Assembly (NCBI GenBank): GCA_002415135.1
Contig: DIBY01000017.1
Location: forward strand, 1-48,347
Reading direction: 5' to 3'
Length of the DNA stretch: 48,347 nucleotides
Origin: Flavobacteriales bacterium UBA5040
Lineage (GTDB): Bacteria > Bacteroidota > Bacteroidia > Flavobacteriales > Weeksellaceae
The position numbers and the translations under genes were made by a program. The notes beneath the pieces are model-generated. The model was not told the DNA's origin and ran no database searches. It saw nothing but the letters and a program-made list of their open reading frames with translations. Positions 34,104-43,170 of this stretch are shown here, in pieces. Position 1 is the first letter of the stretch. Every line of letters begins with the position of its first letter.

Positions 34104-34976
34104 ATGGATTATATTATTCAACATAAAAAGAACGAAGAAAAAGACCGAAGACGAAGCGCAATCATTACGCTTCTGATCTCATTATTACTTTTCCTGGGAA
34201 TCTTCTTTTATAAATTTACCAAAATCACCGAGAAACCAGAGCAAGTTACTACGATGCTCATTAATTTCGGTGACAATAGAGACGGCGTGGAAGTGGAGGA
34301 ATTTGTCAATCAAGAAGGCAGTTTTGCAGCCAATTCAGAAGTAACTGAACCGATTGAAGAAGTTGTTCCAGAAGCAAAGCCAGAACCGATAAAAGAAACG
34401 GTAAAGCCGGTTGTTAAAGAAAAAATAATTACGGGAACCAATAACAAGGTGAGTACTCCAAAAGCTGAAAAAGTAGTTAAAGCGAAAACTCCAACTAAAT
34501 CTACTCCCACAAAAACGACCAAGCCGAAAAAGGCAAGTCCGGCAAAAGCAGCTACTCCTAATTCTACAACTGGAAGTGGTGATGGCAAAGGCACTGCAGC
34601 TGTCGGCAATCTTTTAAAAGGTCGTGGCACCAAAACCGGAACTCAGGGAACTTCAGGAACCACTGGAAACGCGGGTGATCCATTAGGTGGTGACGGAAAT
34701 GGCGACAGTAAAATTGGTGTCGATAGAAAATTGGTCGGATTTATTCCTGGAACGATGGGTCGTGGTGGCGCACAACCGTCGCACAATTGTTCAGCGAGTG
34801 GCAGCATTAATATCGCTTATACGGTTGACAAAGCCGGCAATGTGATCTCAGCGCGACGCTCAGGCGGTGTTTCCGATGCTTGTGTGGTTTCAACGTCGGT
34901 GAGTTGGGTGAAGAGATATGTGAAAGCAGAAAAGTCGAACTCTTCCTCTACAGGAACCTACAGTATTACTTTTTAA
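34104..34976 (+). CDS. TonB-like energy transducer
   Basis: A 290-aa protein with a short basic N-terminus, one membrane helix (SAIITLLISLLLFLGIFFYKF), a long periplasmic linker rich in Pro, Lys, Thr and Gly (PEAKPEPIKETVKPVVKE, then TPTKSTPTKTTKPKK, then Gly-rich), and a C-terminal domain with two cysteines (SHNCSASGSINIAYTVDKAG and SDACVVSTS) that may form a disulfide. Position after exbBD and the architecture support a TonB role, contacting TonB boxes of outer-membrane receptors. The C-terminal domain is more divergent than E. coli TonB, so TolA-like function is a lesser alternative. Confidence 0.8.
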   Translation: MDYIIQHKKNEEKDRRRSAIITLLISLLLFLGIFFYKFTKITEKPEQVTTMLINFGDNRDGVEVEEFVNQEGSFAANSEVTEPIEEVVPEAKPEPIKETVKPVVKEKIITGTNNKVSTPKAEKVVKAKTPTKSTPTKTTKPKKASPAKAATPNSTTGSGDGKGTAAVGNLLKGRGTKTGTQGTSGTTGNAGDPLGGDGNGDSKIGVDRKLVGFIPGTMGRGGAQPSHNCSASGSINIAYTVDKAGNVISARRSGGVSDACVVSTSVSWVKRYVKAEKSNSSSTGTYSITF

Positions 34977-34984
34977 ATTTATTT

Positions 34985-35074
34985 GGGCGACAAATCTCCG
35001 TCTTCCGCTCCCAATCTTTTTTGCCTCCATCCAAGTCCTATGCAAAAAAATGATTTCCGCTCAAGCCGGGTCGC
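34985..35074 (-). repeat. Dispersed intergenic hairpin element, copy C
   Basis: On the minus strand: left flank CTTGAGCGGAAATCA, stem TTTTTTGC (rc of 35042-35049) with GCAAAAAA (rc of 35017-35024) around a 17-nt loop, right flank GGGAGCGGAAGACGG. Outer GCGA (34987-34990) and TCGC (35071-35074) pair. It lies between tonB and folC. Confidence 0.6.
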
Positions 35075-35150
35075 GATTCTGTTATAAAATAAAAACCAGA
35101 TCCAAACCAAAAACTTGACCTTCTCAAAATATTTAAAAATTTTTTGTACC

Positions 35151-36389
35151 ATGACAGATCAGCAATATCAAGAAGCGATCGATTGGCTTTTTGTACAAAT
35201 ACCAAGCTACCAAACCGATGGAAAAGAAGCTTACAAACCTGGCTTAGAGAACATTACTAAACTCTGCGCATTATTTGGTAATCCTCAGGAAAAACTAAAG
35301 ATGATTCACATCGGCGGAACCAACGGAAAAGGTTCTACCAGTAATATGCTTGCCTCTGTTTTACAAGAAGCAGGTTATAACACCGGCCTTTACAACTCTC
35401 CTCATCTCATTGATTTTACGGAAAGAATAAAAATAAATGGCGAAAACTGTGATAAAGAATTCGTTTATCATTTTATTCAAAAACTAAGAAATCTACCCAG
35501 CGAAATCACGCCTTCCTTCTTTGAATTCACGACCATCATGGCTTTCGAATATTTTTATCAAAAGAAAGTCGATTACGCCATTATAGAAGTTGGCTTAGGC
35601 GGAAGGTTAGATTCTACCAACATCATCTCTCCAATCGTTTCTGCGATCACCAACGTTGCTTTGGATCACCAGGATTTGTTAGGAAACACCATTGAAGAAA
35701 TAACTAATGAAAAAGCTGGAATCATCAAACCAAATATTGCCATTATTTCAGGTGCAGATGATATGGTGGTGAAAAATATTATTGAAGCAAAAGCATCCGA
35801 CCTGAACACTTTATTTGTTGATGCAACTGCCATCAGCACCAATTTGAGATCTGATCTGCAAGGAAATTATCAGGAAAAGAACATTAAAGTAGTATTAGCG
35901 CTGATTAATGAATTGAAAAATGTCGGATTAAACATTTCAGAAAAAAACATTCAAGACGGACTTTTAAACGTACATCAAAACACCAACTTCATCGGTCGCT
36001 GGTTTGAGTTTTCGAAAGATCCACTCATCATTTGCGATACTGCTCACAACCAAGCCGGCTTAGAACTTGTTTTTGACCAGCTCAATTCAATTCCAAAATT
36101 CAAACATATCATTTTGGGTTTCGTGGCAGAAAAGAATATTACCGAAGTTTTACAGATTCTTCCAGACAACGCTACCTTCTATTTTGCCAAACCTGCCAAC
36201 AATCGGGGTCGTCACCCACAGGATTATGAAGATTTATTAAAAAAATCGAAAATAATTTATAAAATTTTTGAGACCGTTCAGGATGCGTATCTTTTTGCAA
36301 AACAACAACTTAAAAAAGATGAAATGATTTTTATCGGCGGAAGCAACTTTGTGGTCGGAGAATTTCTTCAAAAAAATTTGGAAGAATAG
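35151..36389 (+). CDS. folC: Bifunctional folylpolyglutamate / dihydrofolate synthase
   Basis: Adds glutamate to dihydropteroate and then to reduced folates, using ATP. The 412-aa Mur-ligase-type protein has the P-loop HIGGTNGKGST at 53-63, SPHLIDFTERI, EVGLGGRLDSTN, and ALDHQDLLGNTIEEI, then the C-terminal domain from about residue 290 (DTAHNQAGLELVF). The ATG at 35151 is used; twelve codons upstream in frame have no support. Single gene on its strand before the tRNAs. Confidence 0.95.
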   Translation: MTDQQYQEAIDWLFVQIPSYQTDGKEAYKPGLENITKLCALFGNPQEKLKMIHIGGTNGKGSTSNMLASVLQEAGYNTGLYNSPHLIDFTERIKINGENCDKEFVYHFIQKLRNLPSEITPSFFEFTTIMAFEYFYQKKVDYAIIEVGLGGRLDSTNIISPIVSAITNVALDHQDLLGNTIEEITNEKAGIIKPNIAIISGADDMVVKNIIEAKASDLNTLFVDATAISTNLRSDLQGNYQEKNIKVVLALINELKNVGLNISEKNIQDGLLNVHQNTNFIGRWFEFSKDPLIICDTAHNQAGLELVFDQLNSIPKFKHIILGFVAEKNITEVLQILPDNATFYFAKPANNRGRHPQDYEDLLKKSKIIYKIFETVQDAYLFAKQQLKKDEMIFIGGSNFVVGEFLQKNLEE

Positions 36390-36407
36390 AAAATTTTTGT
36401 ACATTTG
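36377..36407 (+). promoter_or_regulatory. Promoter of the tRNA-Val(TAC) gene
   Basis: TTTG (36377-36380), a 19-bp spacer, and TACATTTG (36400-36407) make a full Bacteroidota-type promoter 34 nt before the tRNA 5' end. Confidence 0.65.
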
Positions 36408-36441
36408 CCGAACCAAAATTTGACACATCAAAAATGGTATC

Positions 36442-36516
36442 GGGCTCTTAGCTCAGTTGGTTCAGAGCATCTCGTTTACACCGAGAGGGTCGGGGGTTCG
36501 AATCCCTCAGGGCCCA
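36442..36516 (+). tRNA. tRNA-Val (anticodon TAC)
   Basis: Complete cloverleaf: acceptor GGGCTCT with AGGGCCC (one G-T pair), D-stem GCTC/GAGC, anticodon stem TCTCG/CGAGA around TTTACAC (T33, anticodon TAC), T-arm with TTCGAAT, discriminator A. CCA is not encoded. Confidence 0.95.
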
Positions 36517-36523
36517 CCCAAGA

Positions 36524-36545
36524 AACCTCAGTTTATTCTGAGGTT
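36524..36545 (+). terminator. Terminator after tRNA-Val(TAC)
   Basis: AACCTCAG (36524-36531) pairs with CTGAGGTT (36538-36545) and is followed by a T-tract, so the two tRNA genes may be separate transcription units or attenuated. Confidence 0.75.
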
Positions 36546-36556
36546 TTTTTTAATTA

Positions 36557-36631
36557 GGGCAGTTAGCTCAGTTGGTTTAGAGCGCTGCGTCGACATCGCA
36601 GAGGTCACTGGTTCGAACCCAGTACCGCCCA
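36557..36631 (+). tRNA. tRNA-Val (anticodon GAC), with unusual bases
   Basis: Cloverleaf with D-stem GCTC/GAGC, anticodon stem CTGCG/CGCAG around TCGACAT, T-arm ACTGG/CCAGT with TTCGAAC. The anticodon would be GAC. Two oddities: position 33 is C in place of the nearly universal T, and the acceptor stem GGGCAGT/ACCGCCC contains an A5-C68 mismatch. It may be a functional variant or a degrading copy. Confidence 0.8.
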
Positions 36632-36632
36632 C

Positions 36633-36660
36633 AAAACTTCTCAAGAAATTGAGAAGTTTT
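36633..36660 (+). terminator. Terminator after tRNA-Val(GAC)
   Basis: A perfect 12-bp stem, AAAACTTCTCAA (36633-36644) with its complement (36649-36660), 4-nt loop, then T-tract. Confidence 0.85.
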
Positions 36661-36763
36661 TTTTGTTTTAAGCTATTTAAGGTTCTAGTTTTAAAACGGT
36701 TGCAGTCATTCTTTTCTAGAACATTGAGATTTATTTATTACTTTTAGTCTCAAAACACAAAAC

Positions 36764-38299
36764 ATGCTAGTAAAAATTTACGGAAGTGCCATTTTCGGAG
36801 TCTCTGCACAAACAATCACTATAGAGGTCAATATCGATACAGGCGGTGTTGGTTATCATTTGGTAGGTCTTCCTGACAACGCCATCAAAGAAAGCAGTTA
36901 CCGAATTTCGGCGGCGTTGAAAAACATTGGTTTCAAAATACCTGGTAAGAAAATCACCATCAATATGGCGCCGGCCGATCTGCGCAAAGAAGGTTCTGCT
37001 TATGACCTGAGTATTGCCTTAGGTATTCTGGCGGCATCAGAGCAAATCAATGCCGAAGAAATCGGTAAATACATTATTATGGGCGAACTATCTTTAGATG
37101 GCGGATTATTGCCTATAAAAGGAGTTTTACCAATCGCCATTAAAGCAAAAGAAGAAGGATTTAAAGGAATTATTTTACCCAAACTCAATATTCGGGAAGC
37201 TGCCATCGTAAGTGATCTTGAAGTTTACGGAATTGACAACATCAAAGAAGTGGTCGATTTTTTTAACGAAGGAATTCCTTTAGAGAGAACTTCGATTGAT
37301 ATTAGAAAAGAGTTTCAGGAAAAGGTTCATCATTTTCCCAATGATTTCTCGGAAGTGAAAGGTCAGGAAACCGCCAAACGCGCGATGGAAGTTGCAGCGG
37401 CCGGCGGACATAACATTATTCTCATCGGTCCGCCGGGAAGTGGCAAAACAATGCTTGCAAAGAGAGTTCCGACCATCTTACCACCACTAACCTTAAAGGA
37501 AGCTTTAGAAACGACTAAAATTCATTCTGTCGCGGGAAAGATCGGAACGGAAACTTCATTGATGACGGTTCGACCATTTCGCAGTCCGCATCATACTATT
37601 TCTGATGTTGCCCTTGTAGGCGGCGGAAGCTATCCTCAACCAGGCGAAATTTCATTAGCCCATAACGGCGTTTTATTTCTGGATGAAATGCCGGAATTCA
37701 AAAGAACGGTGTTGGAAGTCATGCGTCAACCTTTGGAAGATCGCGAAGTCACTATTTCCCGTGCAAAATTTACAGTCAACTATCCCGCAAGTTTTATGTT
37801 GGTTGCCAGCATGAATCCCAGTCCAAGTGGCTATTTCCCTGACGATCCCAACAATACTTCATCTCAGTTCGAGATGCAGCGGTATATGAATAAACTTTCC
37901 GGACCGCTACTCGACCGAATTGACATTCATATCGAAGTTCAAAAAGTAGAGTTTGAGCAACTTTCAGATAAAAGAAAAGGAGAACAAAGCGATGATATCA
38001 GACGGCGCGTTTTGATTGCTCGCGAAATCCAGAGTAACCGTTATAAAAATTCAGATATTCATTATAACGCGCAAATGGGTCCAAAAGAAATTGAGAAGTT
38101 CTGTGAACTTGATGAGACATCGCAAATCCTTATTAAAACTGCGATGGAAAAACTGAATCTTTCAGCGAGAGCCTATGATCGAATTTTAAAAGTCTCAAGA
38201 ACGATCGCTGATTTAGAACAAGCGGAAACGCTTAATGCAGCTCATATTTCAGAAGCGATTCAGTACCGAAGTCTGGATCGTGAGTTTTGGAATGTATAA
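36764..38299 (+). CDS. yifB: YifB/ComM family Mg-chelatase-like AAA+ ATPase
   Basis: A 511-aa protein with an N-terminal Lon-S16-like domain (residues 1-180; VNIDTGGVGYHLVGLPDNAIKES), a AAA+ core with Walker A LIGPPGSGKTML at about 219-230 and Walker B VLFLDEMPEF, and a C-terminal Mg-chelatase-like lid (SARAYDRILKVSRTIADLE). ComM homologues are branch-migration helicases that help integrate DNA during transformation. dprA, another transformation gene, lies 2.1 kb downstream. Confidence 0.93.
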   Translation: MLVKIYGSAIFGVSAQTITIEVNIDTGGVGYHLVGLPDNAIKESSYRISAALKNIGFKIPGKKITINMAPADLRKEGSAYDLSIALGILAASEQINAEEIGKYIIMGELSLDGGLLPIKGVLPIAIKAKEEGFKGIILPKLNIREAAIVSDLEVYGIDNIKEVVDFFNEGIPLERTSIDIRKEFQEKVHHFPNDFSEVKGQETAKRAMEVAAAGGHNIILIGPPGSGKTMLAKRVPTILPPLTLKEALETTKIHSVAGKIGTETSLMTVRPFRSPHHTISDVALVGGGSYPQPGEISLAHNGVLFLDEMPEFKRTVLEVMRQPLEDREVTISRAKFTVNYPASFMLVASMNPSPSGYFPDDPNNTSSQFEMQRYMNKLSGPLLDRIDIHIEVQKVEFEQLSDKRKGEQSDDIRRRVLIAREIQSNRYKNSDIHYNAQMGPKEIEKFCELDETSQILIKTAMEKLNLSARAYDRILKVSRTIADLEQAETLNAAHISEAIQYRSLDREFWNV

Positions 38300-38303
38300 A
38301 AAA

Positions 38304-38326
38304 TACCACTCCGAAATAAAGTGGTA
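38304..38326. terminator. Bidirectional terminator between yifB and the DUF3078 gene
   Basis: TACCACT (38304-38310) pairs with AGTGGTA (38320-38326), 9-nt loop, T-tract on both sides. Confidence 0.65.
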
Positions 38327-38377
38327 ATTTTTTAAAATAACTTTAAATTTTATTCTAAATAAAAGTCTCTTATCTGA

Positions 38378-39487
38378 TCAATTGGTAACAAATGGTTTGA
38401 TCATCTTTTTGTTTTCCTTTCTGATTTCAAAACCAAAATTATAAGAAAAGCCTACACCTAGCGTTTGTTTCATCTGAAGTTTTTGCATCTGATCATGGTC
38501 GTACAATAAATCTAAACTCACAACCGTAGTGATGAATTTATTAAATTTAAAGTTCAACGTTCCGTTATAAGAAACATCCACTCGATCTGCTTTAAAAATA
38601 TAATTGCTAAAAAAATTGACTTGATTGACCAAGTTAATGTCTTTATAAATTTTCAATCGATACAGAATATTCACCAAAGCACCCAGCTCTGAACGTACCG
38701 ACTGGCCATCTTTCTCCAAACCATACTTTCCTGCTTTCTGTAAATAAGGATCATTAACAAAGGTAAATTTACCATTGACCGGACGAAAAATAATCTGGAA
38801 ATTCTCATTAGGATTATACAAAATACCGACCCCAGCATAAACATAACCTGGCGACATGAAGCGGGAAATTCGATCTTCAAAGGTTGGATCAGGAGTTAGT
38901 GAATAATTATATCCCGCCGAGAACTGTGACAAAAACTGAAAACCTGTCGACAAGTAAAAATTCTTTCCTACATCGTAACCATAGTTGGTCATCAGGTTGA
39001 TGTAATCTTCGGTTTTACGGGAAGACTCGCCTTCTGAAGAGAGAAAACCATAACCTAACTGAATATTATTGTCTAAAAAATGCCTGTTGTTTTTATAACT
39101 GATGTTGTAATTTATTTTGCCGATAATACCAATGTTGTTATTACCACCCGAGTTCCAGTTAGAAAAGGATGACTGATTGAACGTCATGCTGTTTTGGCCA
39201 TAGTAAAACCATTTAATAGGATCTTTTAACTGCAATATATTATAAGGCGTTACCGGAATGTTTTCATCCTTTTCGATGATCACATCACGGTTTCGAATAA
39301 CGATCGTATCTTTAAAATGGACCTCGAATTTCTCAAACTTTGGATCAGCTAAGCTGTCAATATTCAGCGTGGTGGAATTCCATCTGTTTTGTGAGATTGA
39401 ATCGATTTCGGCCAAAACGTGTTTATCGTTTTGCGAAAAAGCGAAGATTGATAGGAATGTAAAAATTGTAGTTAACAGATTTCTCAT
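38378..39487 (-). CDS. DUF3078 family secreted/outer-membrane protein
   Basis: A 369-aa exported protein (signal TIFTFLSIFAFSQ). The pattern NQSSFSNWNSGGNNNIGIIGKINY and the following alternating strands (LGYGFLSSEGESSRKTEDYINLM) are typical of DUF3078, a Bacteroidota beta-barrel-like family of unknown role. The ATG at 39487 begins the signal peptide. Its -7 element abuts the start. Confidence 0.82.
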   Translation of the reverse strand: MRNLLTTIFTFLSIFAFSQNDKHVLAEIDSISQNRWNSTTLNIDSLADPKFEKFEVHFKDTIVIRNRDVIIEKDENIPVTPYNILQLKDPIKWFYYGQNSMTFNQSSFSNWNSGGNNNIGIIGKINYNISYKNNRHFLDNNIQLGYGFLSSEGESSRKTEDYINLMTNYGYDVGKNFYLSTGFQFLSQFSAGYNYSLTPDPTFEDRISRFMSPGYVYAGVGILYNPNENFQIIFRPVNGKFTFVNDPYLQKAGKYGLEKDGQSVRSELGALVNILYRLKIYKDINLVNQVNFFSNYIFKADRVDVSYNGTLNFKFNKFITTVVSLDLLYDHDQMQKLQMKQTLGVGFSYNFGFEIRKENKKMIKPFVTN

Positions 39488-39493
39488 AGTTTG

Positions 39494-39501
39494 CAAATTT
39501 A
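39494..39501 (-). promoter_or_regulatory. -7 element of the DUF3078 gene
   Basis: CAAATTTA reads TAAATTTG on the minus strand, 6 nt before the ATG, implying a leaderless or very short leader. Confidence 0.45.
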
Positions 39502-39638
39502 AGACAAACAAACAAGTTTATAAAATCCATTCTATAGCCTTTTCGTACTTTTTGTCTGATTTTATTTACATTTATAAAAAGATTTAGTCATTATTGTCCA
39601 ATAATCATTTTGGTCACCCTTTTGTCAAAAAGAACATC

Positions 39639-40409
39639 ATGCTAAAAAACCACTTGAATCTCAACGCCATACGAAACGCAGCCATCATGGTAGCGGCGAT
39701 GTGGTTCGGATATTTCCTCCAATATATGGGTTGGTTTACTGGATGTTCGGGCGCGATCATTCCGCTCAATCCACATGGATTAAAAGGAATTTTCCTCTCT
39801 CCGTTTTTGCATGGAAGTCTGGAACATATTTTTGGGAATTCAGTTCCTATTTTTGTTTTGGTATTTCTTCTTTATCAATTCTATCCGTTTATTGCGAAGA
39901 AGGTATTTTTGCTCGGCTGGATCTTAACTGGGTTTTTAGTTTGGCTTTTACCACCAATTGATATTTATACTGGTGAATTTAACACAGTTTGCATTATCGG
40001 TGCCAGCGGAATTGTCTATGTTTTGGCATTCTTCATATTTTTCAGCGGCGTATTCCGGTGGAACATGAAATTCTTAACCGTGTCTTTGGTTGTTGCGCTG
40101 TATTATGGAAGTTTAATTTGGGGCGTATTGCCGGAAGAATTATTTTCTAATCTTGCAGAACCAAGCAGAATTTCCTGGCAATCGCATTTATCAGGTGCTG
40201 TGATTGGAATAGTGATGGCTTTTATTTTCCGAAAATCAGGTGAAAGAAGAGTTAAATTTATCTGGGAATTCCCCAATTACTACAGTGAAAAAGATGACAA
40301 ACTGTGGCAGGAATACAAAGAAAATCATCCGGACGATTTTTTAGAACTTCCTTACAAAAAGAAAGAAAATGTATGGGAACGGTTAGATGAACTTCGGAAG
40401 AATGAATAA
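39639..40409 (+). CDS. Rhomboid family intramembrane serine protease
   Basis: A 256-aa six-helix membrane protease. The nucleophile motif GASG contains Ser123, and His183 (SWQSHLSGAVIG) completes the dyad; PHGLKGIFLSPFLHGSLEHIFGN holds the conserved loop histidines and Asn. A charged cytoplasmic tail of about 50 residues follows the last helix. Substrates are unknown. The ATG at 39639 is preferred to a TTG 15 codons upstream. Confidence 0.92.
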   Translation: MLKNHLNLNAIRNAAIMVAAMWFGYFLQYMGWFTGCSGAIIPLNPHGLKGIFLSPFLHGSLEHIFGNSVPIFVLVFLLYQFYPFIAKKVFLLGWILTGFLVWLLPPIDIYTGEFNTVCIIGASGIVYVLAFFIFFSGVFRWNMKFLTVSLVVALYYGSLIWGVLPEELFSNLAEPSRISWQSHLSGAVIGIVMAFIFRKSGERRVKFIWEFPNYYSEKDDKLWQEYKENHPDDFLELPYKKKENVWERLDELRKNE

Positions 40410-40416
40410 ATTTTGA

Positions 40417-40424
40417 TACTTTTG
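40417..40424 (+). promoter_or_regulatory. -7 element of dprA
   Basis: TACTTTTG matches TAnnTTTG, 13 nt before the dprA ATG. Confidence 0.45.
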
Positions 40425-40437
40425 ATAAAACTTCATT

Positions 40438-41547
40438 ATGCGTTCCGAAGAAAATCTTTACTCTATTGCGCTGCGACACTGTCCTTTAATCGGAGATGTA
40501 ATTTTCCGAAAGCTGGTGGGTGAAATTGGTTCTCCGAAAGAAGTATGGGAACTTTCAAAATCAGGATTGCAAAATATTTTTGGCATCGGTCGAAAAATAG
40601 CAGTCGAAATTGGTAACCCGGAACATTTAAGATTTGCTGAAAAAGAAATTGCATTTTGTGAGAAAAATGGCATTAAAATCAATCTTCGGCATCTTGGTGA
40701 TTTACCAACATTATTAAATGAATGTGAAGATGCTCCGGCAATTTTATATCAAAAAGGAAATTTTGACTTCTCCCGAAAAGCCGTAAGCATTGTGGGTACA
40801 AGAAATATTTCAGCTTACGGAAAACAATTTATTCAAGACTTATTAATTGCTGCTAAAAGTGAAAAGATCATCACCATAAGTGGTTTGGCTTTGGGTGCAG
40901 ACGCTGAGGTTCATGAAGTTTCCATCAAAAACAATATTCCGACTGTTGCAGTTTTAGCACATGGTTTTCATACCCTTTATCCATCAAGAAATCGAAAACT
41001 GTCTCAAAAAATACTGGAGGAAAACGGCGTGTTATTCACCGAATTCAATTCTACTCAAAAGCCTGATCGCGAGAATTTTATTCAGCGAAACCGCGTGATC
41101 GCAGGTTTGGCACCGGCAACAATTGTGGTCGAAACCGCTTTTGGCGGAGGCTCGATAAGCACAGCAACATTTGCTAACAATTACAACAGAGAAGTTTATG
41201 CTTTGCCCGGCAGAATTGATGAAAAATACAGTCAGGGTTGCAACCAACTTATCCATCAAAATAAAGCCGCCGTAATTTCTACCATCTCAGCCCTTATTGA
41301 GCAACTCGGTTTTGCGGATGATGTTGAAAAAACAGACGAACTTTTCCCCGTTTCTGAGGTTAGAATTTTATTACCAGATCATCAACAAAATATTTTAAAT
41401 ACGCTCGATCGCAAGATTCCATTCTCATTAGATGAGCTTGCGCAGAAATTAGAAATCCCTACTTATAAAATTTTACCCGATTTGTTACAATTAGAAATTT
41501 TGGGATATATAAAAGCACTTTCTGGACGACAATATCTTGCAATTTAA
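40438..41547 (+). CDS. dprA: DNA-processing protein DprA
   Basis: Loads RecA on incoming single-stranded DNA during natural transformation. The 369-aa protein has a SAM/HhH-like N-terminal region (residues 1-70), the Rossmann fold with VSIVGTRNISAYGKQ, SGLALGADAEVHE and AVLAHGFHTLYPSRNRKL, RNRVIAGLAP, and a C-terminal winged-helix domain (about 310-369). Together with yifB nearby it suggests competence genes are retained, although these two are widespread also in strains not known to transform. Confidence 0.95.
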   Translation: MRSEENLYSIALRHCPLIGDVIFRKLVGEIGSPKEVWELSKSGLQNIFGIGRKIAVEIGNPEHLRFAEKEIAFCEKNGIKINLRHLGDLPTLLNECEDAPAILYQKGNFDFSRKAVSIVGTRNISAYGKQFIQDLLIAAKSEKIITISGLALGADAEVHEVSIKNNIPTVAVLAHGFHTLYPSRNRKLSQKILEENGVLFTEFNSTQKPDRENFIQRNRVIAGLAPATIVVETAFGGGSISTATFANNYNREVYALPGRIDEKYSQGCNQLIHQNKAAVISTISALIEQLGFADDVEKTDELFPVSEVRILLPDHQQNILNTLDRKIPFSLDELAQKLEIPTYKILPDLLQLEILGYIKALSGRQYLAI

Positions 41548-41680
41548 CTTTTAAACATTTTTAAAAAAATACTAAACCTCGAATTACTTTCAATTTTTAA
41601 TGTTTTAAATGTCTATTTTATGAATTTAATAAAAATTAACTCTAAATTTATTAATAACTCAACAATACACAAAGTTTTTC

Positions 41681-41709
41681 TTGTAAGTTCTGAAAAAACG
41701 TTAAATTTG
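41681..41709 (+). promoter_or_regulatory. Promoter of gdhA
   Basis: TTG (41681-41683), an 18-bp spacer and TAAATTTG (41702-41709) form a full Bacteroidota-type promoter 22 nt before the ATG. Confidence 0.65.
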
Positions 41710-41731
41710 TTAGTAATAATTCTCAATTCTT

Positions 41732-43090
41732 ATGGAACATTACAACGTAGAGCAGAAAATTCAGGAATTTATCGCACACATTGAAGCGAAAAATCCAAAT
41801 GAACCAGAGTTCTTACAAGCTGTAAAAGAAGTTGCTGCCACAGTAATTCCTTTCATTGCAACTCGTAAAGAATACAATGGTATGAAACTTTTAGAAAGGA
41901 TGGCAGAACCAGAAAGGACCATTATTTTCCGCGTTCCATGGGTTGATGATTCTGGTGAAATTCAAGTAAACAGAGGTTTTAGAATTCAAATGAATTCTGC
42001 AATTGGTCCTTACAAAGGAGGAATTCGTTTTCATCCGACTGTGAATTTATCTGTTCTTAAATTTTTAGCATTCGAACAAACTTTCAAAAACTCTTTAACA
42101 ACTCTTCCAATGGGTGGTGGTAAAGGAGGTTCTGATTTTGATCCACAGGGAAAATCAAATATGGAAGTAATGCGTTTTTGTCAGGCATTTATGACAGAAA
42201 TGTGCAAATATATCGGACCTGAAACCGATGTTCCTGCCGGAGATATTGGAGTTGGCGCCAGAGAAGTTGGCTATTTATTTGGTCAGTACAAAAAAATCAG
42301 AAATGAATTTACTGGCGTACTAACAGGAAAAGGATTGGCTTACGGTGGTTCCTTAATTCGTCCGGAAGCAACCGGATATGGTGTTGTTTATTTCTGTGAG
42401 CAAATGTTGAAAACAATCGGGCAAGAAGTGAAAGGAAAAACCTTTGCCGTCTCTGGCTTCGGAAATGTTGCTTGGGGTGTTGTAAAAAAAGTAAATGAAT
42501 TAGGCGGAAAAGTGTTAACTATTTCTGGTCCTGATGGCTACGTATATGATGAAGACGGAATTTCTGGTGATAAAGTAGACTATCTACTACAGCTTCGGGC
42601 CTCTGGAAATAACAGAGCAGAAGATTTCGTAAAAAAATTCCCTAGTGCTAAATTCTACGCAGGAAAACGTCCTTGGGATGTTAAATGTGATGTAGCAATT
42701 CCAGCCGCAACGCAAAATGAATTATTATTAGAAGATGCTCAGGCATTGGTTGCAAACGGCGTGCTTTGTGTAACTGAAGCAGCGAACATGCCTTCAACTT
42801 TGGATGCTATAAATTATTTCCTGGACAGCAAAGTTTTGTTCTCCCCTGGAAAAGCTTCTAATGCAGGTGGTGTAGCAACTTCCGGATTAGAAATGACTCA
42901 GAATTCAATTCGTTTGAACTGGTCGTCTGAAGAAGTTGATGCAAGATTAAAAGAAATTATGATCGGCATTCACAAGGCTTGTAGAGACTACGGTAAAGAA
43001 GAAGACGGTTACGTTAACTATGTAAAAGGAGCCAACATCGCCGGCTTTGTAAAAGTTGCCGAGGCAATGTTAGCGCAAGGTGTGGTATAA
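41732..43090 (+). CDS. gdhA: Glutamate dehydrogenase
   Basis: Reversible amination of 2-oxoglutarate to glutamate. The 452-aa hexameric-type enzyme starts YNVEQKIQEFIAHIEAKNP and has RGFRIQMNSAIGPYKGGIRF, the catalytic lysine in PMGGGKGGSDFDPQGKS, AGDIGVGAREVGYLFGQY, and the dinucleotide fold VSGFGNVAWGVVKK. Sequence pattern and length match the NADP-dependent (anabolic, GdhA) group, but cofactor choice is not proven by these motifs alone. Strong own promoter and terminator. Confidence 0.95.
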   Translation: MEHYNVEQKIQEFIAHIEAKNPNEPEFLQAVKEVAATVIPFIATRKEYNGMKLLERMAEPERTIIFRVPWVDDSGEIQVNRGFRIQMNSAIGPYKGGIRFHPTVNLSVLKFLAFEQTFKNSLTTLPMGGGKGGSDFDPQGKSNMEVMRFCQAFMTEMCKYIGPETDVPAGDIGVGAREVGYLFGQYKKIRNEFTGVLTGKGLAYGGSLIRPEATGYGVVYFCEQMLKTIGQEVKGKTFAVSGFGNVAWGVVKKVNELGGKVLTISGPDGYVYDEDGISGDKVDYLLQLRASGNNRAEDFVKKFPSAKFYAGKRPWDVKCDVAIPAATQNELLLEDAQALVANGVLCVTEAANMPSTLDAINYFLDSKVLFSPGKASNAGGVATSGLEMTQNSIRLNWSSEEVDARLKEIMIGIHKACRDYGKEEDGYVNYVKGANIAGFVKVAEAMLAQGVV

Positions 43091-43097
43091 AAAATCG

Positions 43098-43120
43098 AAG
43101 CCGGAGTTTTACTCCGGCTT
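43098..43120 (+). terminator. Terminator after gdhA
   Basis: A perfect 10-bp GC-rich stem AAGCCGGAGT/ACTCCGGCTT with a 3-nt loop and T-tract, 8 nt after the stop. Confidence 0.9.
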
Positions 43121-43170
43121 TTTTCATCAATCCTGTCCCGGGCTAATGGGAAAAAAGTAAAGTGAAAGGA

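Noticed and set aside
36457..36747. A 96-codon frame on the plus strand
   Set aside because: It runs through both tRNA genes and their terminators; such frames are commonly mis-annotated as proteins.
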